Source: an uncultured Prevotellaceae bacterium (GTDB lineage: Bacteria > Bacteroidota > Bacteroidia > Bacteroidales > Bacteroidaceae). From it: a stretch of DNA of 5,536 bases. The notes beneath the pieces were generated by a model, which saw nothing but the letters and a program-made list of their open reading frames with translations, made no database searches and was not told where the DNA came from. Numbering within the stretch: position 1 is the stretch's first letter; each line of letters opens with the position of its first letter. The stretch covers positions 1 to 5,536 of the forward strand of contig CAMOSA010000150.1 of the NCBI GenBank assembly GCA_946624335.1. Direction: 5' to 3'. This document shows positions 1 through 3,429 of this stretch, one piece after another. The position numbers and the translations under genes are program-made.

Positions 1-240
1 CCCCCTTCTCTGCAGGCAGCGGCTATGTCGCCATCCCTGCTCCCCCCTTCTCTGCAGGCGGCTACATCGCCGCTCTCGCTCCCCCCTTCTCTGCAGGCGG
101 CGGCTATGTCGCCGCTCTCGCTTCCCCCTTCTCTGCAGGTGGCTATGTCGCCACTCTCGCTCCCCCCTTCTCTGCAGGCGGCGGCTATGTCGCCACTCTC
201 GCTTCCCCCTTCTCTGCAGGCGGCGGCTATGTCGCCGCCC
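1..240. repeat. Tandem array of REP-like hairpin repeats (six units, 42/39 bp alternating)
   Basis: Six copies of a GC-rich unit begin at 1, 43, 82, 124, 163 and 205, and the array clearly continues left of the window. The core is CTGCAGGCGGCGGCTATGTC followed by GCCGC and a C/T-rich tail ending in CCCCCTTCT. Unit lengths alternate 42, 39, 42, 39, 42 because the GCGGCGGCT block loses one triplet in every second unit, so the array was probably amplified as an 81-bp dimer. Most units can form a small hairpin. In the last unit, GGCGGCG (219-225) pairs with CGCCGCC (233-239) around a 7-nt loop; unit four keeps its stem as GTGGC/GCCAC, while units one and five pair less well. A diverged copy lies inside the neighbouring transposase-like gene at 841-880. 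Short palindromes beside a Y1 transposase relative are the hallmark of REP/RAYT systems. That link is inferred. Confidence 0.85.
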
Positions 241-287
241 CTCCCTGCTGCCAGGCACAATAAAACAGCTATGATTTTCTCTTTCAT
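1..287 (-). CDS. Possible secreted repeat protein, 3' end beyond window (unrecognised)
   Basis: On the minus strand a frame opens at ATG 287-285 (an in-frame ATG also lies at 293-291) and stays open for 95 codons to the left edge. The N-terminus MKEKIIAVLLCLAAG has a lysine-containing start followed by a hydrophobic stretch, like a short signal peptide. No convincing lipobox is visible. After about residue 16 the protein becomes a tandem peptide repeat, GDIAAACREGGSES (14 residues) alternating with 13-residue variants, because the DNA repeat units are multiples of three. A consensus promoter (304-335) points straight into this start, with a predicted leader of only about 12 nt. Against it: the GC-rich repeats are also open on the plus strand, and the repeat may have invaded or replaced the original gene. 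I do not recognise the family. The promoter and signal-like N-terminus are seen; that a protein is made is inferred. Confidence 0.42.
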   Translation of the reverse strand, partial: MKEKIIAVLLCLAAGRGGDIAAACREGGSESGDIAAACREGGSESGDIATCREGGSESGDIAAACREGGSESGDVAACREGGSRDGDIAAACREG

Positions 288-303
288 GACCATTCTTTTT
301 GCG

Positions 304-335
304 CAAAGATAGCCCCTTTTGTTGAAATCACCAAA
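304..335 (-). promoter_or_regulatory. Bacteroidetes-type promoter firing leftward into the repeat array
   Basis: Read on the minus strand, the -7 element TATCTTTG (304-311) matches TAnnTTTG exactly, and a -33 TTTG (332-335) lies 20 bp upstream, the preferred spacing for the Bacteroidetes primary sigma factor. Transcription should begin near 299-300, about a dozen bases before the ATG at 287. This is evidence that the REP-like array is transcribed on the minus strand, coding or not. Confidence 0.75.
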
Positions 336-374
336 TTTTCCCTTCAAAACGCACGCAGAATCTGTAAAAAGCCT

Positions 375-382
375 TAACTTTG
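375..382 (+). promoter_or_regulatory. -7 element for the transposase-like gene
   Basis: TAACTTTG fits the Bacteroidetes -7 consensus TAnnTTTG and ends 16 bases before the ATG at 399. No TTTG is found at the expected -33 distance (around 351-355), so this promoter looks weaker than the opposing one at 304-335. The two make a compact divergent promoter region of about 100 bp. Confidence 0.5.
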
Positions 383-398
383 CCAAAAAATCAACACT

Positions 399-1466
399 AT
401 GAACGACCGTCAACGCCAACAAAAGCTTCAATACGCCGGCGAAAAGTGTCCCTCCATGAAACGCCGTGCTGAAACCCACGACTATACCGCCCGCCGCATC
501 TATATGATTACCATGGAGGTCATAGACCGTCAGCCCCTTCTCGGCCGTCTCGAAGGCAATCCCTTCGCTGCCGACGAAGCCCCCGATGCACCACGTCTCA
601 TCCCCTCACCTTTAGGCTTGGCTGTCCAGCGTGAGTGGCAAGGCATCCCTCGCTATTATCCTCAGATAGAGATCCTCGCGCTTCAGCTCATGCCAGACCA
701 CCTTCACGGCATCCTCTTTGTGCGTGAGCCCCTCCCCGTCCATCTCAGCCAGGTCCTTACGGGCTTCAAGGTCGGCTGCAACCGCTATCTCCGCGAGCAT
801 CCCCTCCTTGCTGCGACACAGCCGCAGCCTACAGCAAAAGCTTCTCCGCAGGCGGCGGCTGTGTCGCCGCTTCCCCCTCCCGCGCCGCTTTCCCCTCCCC
901 CTTTCCGTCCCCTCTTTGCCCCAGGCTTCAACGACCTTATCCTCCGCTCTTTTGATGAGCTCCCGGTCTGGCGCAACTACCTTCGTGACAACCCGCGCCG
1001 CCTCTTGATGAAGCACGCTCGTCCCGAGTGGCTGCGCCCCTTCTTCAATTTCAAGGTCGGCTCTCAAGTCTATAGCGGCATTGGCAACCGTGCGCTGCTC
1101 GATGTCGCTTCCCGGATAGCCGTGCGTGTCGCCAAGCGCCTCACTTGGGAGGAAGCAGCTGACGAGGAACGCCGCTATCTGGAGAGGGCACGGGCTGGCA
1201 CCGTCCTGATCTCACCCGCCATCTCTAAAGGAGAGAAGCGTGTCATGCGCGCTGCCTTCGACGCACAACTGCCTACCGTCGTCATCATGGAGAATGGCTT
1301 CACGCCCCTTTCCAAACCACATGGCGAGCAGTTCTATGCCTGTGCTGAAGGCCGTCTGCTCATGCTATCGCCATGGCCACACCACAACGAGCGGCATCGC
1401 CTCACACGCCAGCAATGCATCGCCATGAACCTCATGGCATTAGAGCTCTGTGGCCAGATGAGATAA
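399..1466 (+). CDS. REP-associated-type Y1 (HUH) transposase relative with a C-terminal DprA/SLOG-like domain
   Basis: This 355-aa protein resembles IS200-like/RAYT transposases, single-strand DNA endonucleases that act on palindromic REP sequences. The HUH motif is MPDHLHG (98-104; His101, His103). The helix FKVGCNRYL (123-131), the segment GFNDLIL (176-182) and the YLRDNPRR motif (194-201) follow in RAYT order. RAYTs normally have the catalytic Tyr where Phe177 sits, so normal cleavage activity is doubtful. Residues about 139-173 are a Pro/Ala/Ser-rich insert encoded partly by a copy of the neighbouring repeat. Residues about 267-330 (LISPAISKGEK ... VVIMENGF ... GRLLMLSPW) align without gaps, from memory, with the Rossmann core of DprA. 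Usual RAYTs are about 150-250 aa, so the tail is extra. The start at 399 fits the -7 element; Met20 (MKRRAETHDYT, base 456) is an alternative. The gene ends convergently with the 59-aa gene at 1526. The RAYT relation is fairly sure; the DprA relation is inferred. Confidence 0.82.
   Translation: MNDRQRQQKLQYAGEKCPSMKRRAETHDYTARRIYMITMEVIDRQPLLGRLEGNPFAADEAPDAPRLIPSPLGLAVQREWQGIPRYYPQIEILALQLMPDHLHGILFVREPLPVHLSQVLTGFKVGCNRYLREHPLLAATQPQPTAKASPQAAAVSPLPPPAPLSPPPFRPLFAPGFNDLILRSFDELPVWRNYLRDNPRRLLMKHARPEWLRPFFNFKVGSQVYSGIGNRALLDVASRIAVRVAKRLTWEEAADEERRYLERARAGTVLISPAISKGEKRVMRAAFDAQLPTVVIMENGFTPLSKPHGEQFYACAEGRLLMLSPWPHHNERHRLTRQQCIAMNLMALELCGQMR
841..880 (+). repeat. Copy of the REP-like repeat inside the transposase-like gene
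   Basis: Bases 841-871 match the upstream array unit at 29 of 31 positions (differences T to C and A to G), including the GCGGCG/CGCCGC hairpin arms around a GCTGTGT loop. The C-rich tail follows in shortened form to about 880. It is read as ASPQAAAVSPLPPP within the gene, the same frame in which the plus strand of the array reads SLQAAAMSPLSLPP. It falls in a low-complexity linker between the HUH motif and the second half of the Y1 domain, so the frame is preserved. Confidence 0.8.
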
Positions 1467-1471
1467 CGACA

Positions 1472-1506
1472 ACAGCAGCTGCAGCTCGATGCGCTGCAAC
1501 TGCTGT
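1472..1506. terminator. Hairpin between convergent genes, possible bidirectional terminator
   Basis: The arms ACAGCAGCTGCAG (1472-1484) and CTGCAACTGCTGT (1494-1506) pair over 13 positions with one C-A mismatch around a 9-nt loop. The hairpin lies in the 59-bp gap between the stop of the transposase-like gene (1466) and the stop of the oppositely directed 59-aa gene (1526), where a shared terminator is expected. No strong T-run follows on either strand, so it could instead be a REP-type palindrome. Confidence 0.5.
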
Positions 1507-1525
1507 CTCTATATGGAAGGGGCGA

Positions 1526-1705
1526 TTATTCGCTCCAGTCGTCGTTCCAGACGTTGTAACTCTCGTTGTTACCCTTGGTCTCGACGGCGGCTGCATCGAC
1601 GGACCTGTTGCTGTCTACCGTGACTCCCGGTTTCGAGGTGGTGAGGATGGGTTGAGTCTCTATGTAAGTGACTGCCGTCGTAGGCGTCTGATAGCTCTTT
1701 TTCAT
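1526..1705 (-). CDS. Small 59-aa protein of the 'MKKxYxTPxTAV' type, function unknown
   Basis: The frame runs from ATG 1705-1703 to TAA 1528-1526. The N-terminus is MKKSYQTPTTAV, followed by a mildly hydrophobic stretch (TYIETQPILTTS), a polar middle, and an acidic, aromatic end (YNVWNDDWSE). The same plan occurs in the 55-aa protein at 3205-3372: MKK-x-Y-x-T-P-x-T-A-V, then Gln-x-(I/L) and a serine near residue 24, then a Lys-rich turn and a D/W/E-rich end. Two independent copies in the same position behind a secreted protein argue strongly that both are real genes. It starts 31 bp after the stop of the 350-aa secreted protein and is probably co-transcribed with it. Small proteins of this general look are common as 'hypothetical protein' in Prevotella and Bacteroides. 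No signal peptide or catalytic motif is evident. A role with the upstream secreted partner is inference only. Confidence 0.8.
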   Translation of the reverse strand: MKKSYQTPTTAVTYIETQPILTTSKPGVTVDSNRSVDAAAVETKGNNESYNVWNDDWSE

Positions 1706-1736
1706 ACTGCGTATATCATTAAGTGTTTACCTTTTT

Positions 1737-2789
1737 TTACTTCATTATCACCTTCTTGCCGTTGATGATGTTCAGGCCGCGTTGAGTCTTAGGCAGGCGT
1801 TGTCCGGAGAGGTTGAAGATGGCCTGAGCTTCATCGGGCGTGACGGTCTTGACGGTGCGGATGCCATCGACGTCGTCGAAGACGAAGGTGAAAGCCTTCA
1901 CCGAAGAGGGAACGGCCTCGGCTGGCAGCAGGGCCTTGCCGGCAGGAATGGTGCCGGCGTTGACGGGGACGAAAGATGTGCCCTTTAGACCATAGTACGT
2001 TCCCACGCTGATCTCCGTATCTTTGGTGATACCGACGAGCTTGTTATCGCTCAGCTCATCACCGTTCTCTGCGTATGGAATCTCCACGCTTGTCGATGCG
2101 TTGCCCATGAGCAGCACACCTGTTCCAGCCTGCACGGCACCTGTAATCTGCTCAAAGCCAATGGACGTTCCGTCGACCTCCTTCACCTTCCAAGCCGTAA
2201 CACCCTCTGCGCTCGTGAAGTCCAAAGGTTTCGAGCTGGCGAAGGTGGCGTAGCCCGAGGCGTTGAGGTTGACGGTGGCGGAAGGTCTTTCACCGACAAG
2301 TTGGATATCGTCTATACGGGCATTTGCGCTTTTGTTCTCATTCTTGAATGTTATTGAGAAACCATTGATGGCATTTTTAATCGTATAGGTATATTTCTTA
2401 TCCGTTGTAGTTCCATTCACGACGGAAACACTTCCTGAAGCTTTCACTGTAAGAGACTTGTTTGAATAAAAGGTAAGTGTTAAATCTCCAGTGCAGCCTT
2501 TTAAACTTTTGATTGTCGCTTTCAGTGAGCCTCCATCTGCTTTTATTTGTAATTCAGGCGCTTCACTTGGTCCTCCGGAAGCAATTGTATTATCATAGAG
2601 GCTAACCCCTGGTTTGACTTCAGAATAGGTTGCATTCTCATTTGTGACTTGGCTAACTTTTACTCCGATATTGTCGGCTGTCGAGCGCCAATCCTCAGAC
2701 CAAATGGTCACAGTTTCTCCCCACGCCATCTCTCCGCCACTCATCAGTGCGAGAGCGAGGGTTAATAAGTGAAGTAGGTTGTGTCTCAT
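1737..2789 (-). CDS. Secreted beta-sandwich protein with Prevotella-type C-terminal tail
   Basis: This 350-aa protein is probably exported and surface-linked. I chose the ATG at 2789-2787 because MRHNLLHLLTLALAL begins a textbook signal peptide with cleavage near AWG/E. An in-frame ATG at 2822 would add 11 residues and leave a leader of only about 12 nt after the promoter; it cannot be excluded. The mature part starts with a module ending in ARIDDIQLVG (about 158-167), which resembles the carbohydrate-binding-like beta sandwiches common in this group. A second module starts VNLNASGYATFASSKPLDF (about 173-191) and ends AGTIPAGKALLP, a layout frequent in Prevotella surface proteins. The end, IFNLSGQRL then GLNIINGKKVIMK, matches the tail of the 3430-5536 protein. 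Such tails may be sorting signals for a type IX-like secretion route (inferred). No enzyme motif is visible. The 59-aa gene follows 31 bp downstream. Confidence 0.88.
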   Translation of the reverse strand: MRHNLLHLLTLALALMSGGEMAWGETVTIWSEDWRSTADNIGVKVSQVTNENATYSEVKPGVSLYDNTIASGGPSEAPELQIKADGGSLKATIKSLKGCTGDLTLTFYSNKSLTVKASGSVSVVNGTTTDKKYTYTIKNAINGFSITFKNENKSANARIDDIQLVGERPSATVNLNASGYATFASSKPLDFTSAEGVTAWKVKEVDGTSIGFEQITGAVQAGTGVLLMGNASTSVEIPYAENGDELSDNKLVGITKDTEISVGTYYGLKGTSFVPVNAGTIPAGKALLPAEAVPSSVKAFTFVFDDVDGIRTVKTVTPDEAQAIFNLSGQRLPKTQRGLNIINGKKVIMK

Positions 2790-2821
2790 AATTCTAAAAC
2801 TTAAAGTTAAGATGATGTTCA

Positions 2822-2904
2822 TTTTTGCTAAAACCCTGCAAAATTACAGTCTTTCGACAAAACAACCAAACTTTTCGGATTTTTTTTGCTAAAAGCCTAC
2901 AAAT
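2822..2904. repeat. Direct repeat of the promoter/leader segment, 61 bp apart
   Basis: Bases 2822-2843 and 2883-2904 share 19 of 22 positions (TTTTTGCTAAAA, then c/g, CCT, g/a, CAAA, a/t). The first copy includes most of the working -7 element and leader of the 1737-2789 gene. In the second copy the -7 element is degraded (minus strand reads TTATTTG rather than TAATTTTG). It looks like a duplicated leader with one decayed promoter. Confidence 0.55.
2839..2870 (-). promoter_or_regulatory. Bacteroidetes-type promoter of the 1737-2789 / 1526-1705 operon
   Basis: On the minus strand the -7 element TAATTTTG (2839-2846) fits TAnnTTTG and a -33 TTTG (2867-2870) lies exactly 20 bp upstream. Transcription should start near 2834-2835. 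That leaves about 12 nt before the ATG at 2822 and about 45 nt before the preferred ATG at 2789. The TA-centred palindrome array (2947-3100) begins about 75 bp upstream of the -33 element, where activators or repressors could act. Confidence 0.75.
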
Positions 2905-2946
2905 AATGATAGGGCGAGAGCATGAAGGGAGGCGTGATGCAGGACA

Positions 2947-3100
2947 CTCTTAGGAGGGTACGCATGGTCTCTTAGGAGGGTAAGCGTGGCCTCTTAGGAG
3001 GGTTCGCGAACGAACCTATGTTCGTTGGCTTATGAACCTATGTTCGTCGGCCCACACACATAGGTTCATCGGCTCACGAACATAGGTTCGTTTTACAAGC
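2947..3100. repeat. Seven-unit array of TA-centred imperfect palindromes with exact 22-bp spacing
   Basis: Seven 22-bp units start at 2947, 2969, 2991, 3013, 3035, 3057 and 3079. The first three begin CTCTTAGGAGGGT. Units four and five begin AACCTATGTTCGT. Units six and seven carry the reverse-complement form, CACATAGGTTCAT and AACATAGGTTCGT. In every unit the first ten bases are an imperfect palindrome with TA in the middle, so TA centres fall at 2951, 2973, 2995, 3017, 3039, 3061 and 3083 with no drift. Twenty-two is not a multiple of three and no long frame runs through, so the array is non-coding. Two helical turns of spacing puts the sites on one DNA face. It fills most of the gene-free stretch between the two secreted-protein operons. 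Possible roles are an operator array, a structured element or a mobile repeat; nothing here decides among them. Confidence 0.85.
3010..3091. repeat. 38-bp imperfect inverted repeat (cruciform) within the 22-bp array
   Basis: The left arm 3010-3047 and the right arm 3054-3091 are reverse complements at 32 of 38 positions, with the outer 16 bp perfect (ACGAACCTATGTTCGT). Only six bases (CGGCCC) separate the arms. Each outer arm is itself a hairpin (ACGAAC, 4 nt, GTTCGT). A perfect 10-bp palindrome GTTCGCGAAC lies at 3002-3011, overlapping the left edge by two bases. In RNA this would form a long hairpin. Confidence 0.75.
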
Positions 3101-3102
3101 AG

Positions 3103-3136
3103 CACAGCGGCAGTGGAGATGTCCACTGCCGCTGTG
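3103..3136. terminator. Perfect 15-bp hairpin downstream of the 55-aa gene, likely terminator
   Basis: The arms CACAGCGGCAGTGGA (3103-3117) and TCCACTGCCGCTGTG (3122-3136) are perfectly complementary around a GATG loop. The hairpin begins 68 bp after the stop of the 55-aa gene in the direction of transcription, a normal place for the operon terminator. A strong U-run is missing on the minus strand (it continues CTGCTTGTAAAA); on the plus strand only TTT follows. Bases 3137-3204 hold no convincing gene. Confidence 0.65.
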
Positions 3137-3204
3137 TTTCGGATAGGGTCTGGTCGGCGCTGTTGTCGCGGTTGACGGCGAGCATCACGCTGGCCGATGA
3201 GGTG

Positions 3205-3372
3205 TTATTCTTCTTCGTTGCCGTAGTCGAAGATCTCCCAGTCGCCTTGTGCCTTGACATCACCCACAATGCCGTTTTGGGGTGTGTTGTCGATCGGGAG
3301 GCTGGCAGCGATAGGCAACATCTGTGCAGTCATGTAGACTGCTGTCGCGGGCGTTATATAATTCTTCTTCAT
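3205..3372 (-). CDS. Small 55-aa protein of the 'MKKxYxTPxTAV' type, function unknown
   Basis: The frame runs from ATG 3372-3370 to TAA 3207-3205. It begins MKKNYITPATAV, continues with a mildly hydrophobic stretch (YMTAQMLPIAAS), then a polar segment, GDVKAQGDWEIFDYG, and an acidic EEE end. It is clearly related to the 59-aa protein at 1526-1705: nine of the first twelve positions are identical (MKK, Y, TP, TAV), and the charge layout is the same. It lies 57 bp after the stop of the large Ig-like-module protein with no recognisable promoter between, so co-transcription is likely, and the 15-bp hairpin follows. There is no signal peptide and no known motif. Repeated pairing with a secreted tail-bearing protein suggests a shared role such as a chaperone, a leader-type peptide or a secretion partner, but the sequence does not show which. 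Confidence 0.82.
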   Translation of the reverse strand: MKKNYITPATAVYMTAQMLPIAASLPIDNTPQNGIVGDVKAQGDWEIFDYGNEEE

Positions 3373-3429
3373 AGGATTTTCTATATTACATACTTTCTAT
3401 GATCCTCTTTTATTTTACTCCCTTTGCTC

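Noticed and set aside
1..240. Insertion sequence end or transposon terminal repeats
   Set aside because: No terminal inverted repeat pair or target-site duplication flanks the transposase-like gene; RAYT-type genes lack these anyway.
1..312. Plus-strand open frame through the repeat array (PPSLQAAAMSPLSL repeats, stop at 310-312)
   Set aside because: It is open because repeat units are multiples of three. It ends inside the divergent promoter region after a non-protein-like tail, and no start is visible. It could be the end of an upstream gene, but nothing supports that; the minus-strand frame has a promoter and a signal-like start.
612..1067. Long minus-strand open frame opposite the transposase-like gene
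   Set aside because: Arg/Gly/Glu-rich low-complexity translation, no promoter, and fully antisense to a gene with recognisable motifs.
1373..1765. Plus-strand open frame overlapping the 59-aa gene
   Set aside because: It overlaps the end of the transposase-like gene and lies antisense to the 59-aa gene, whose homologue elsewhere in the window supports the minus strand.
2947..3100. CRISPR array
   Set aside because: The 22-bp period leaves no room for repeat plus unique spacer, the units change gradually, and no cas genes are present.
3112..3195. Possible 30-aa minus-strand gene (MLAVNRDNSADQ...) after the 55-aa gene
   Set aside because: It runs through the 15-bp hairpin, has no relative in the window and no start signal.
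3163..3402. Plus-strand open frame over the 55-aa gene
   Set aside because: Antisense shadow of a conserved small gene; no promoter or family resemblance.
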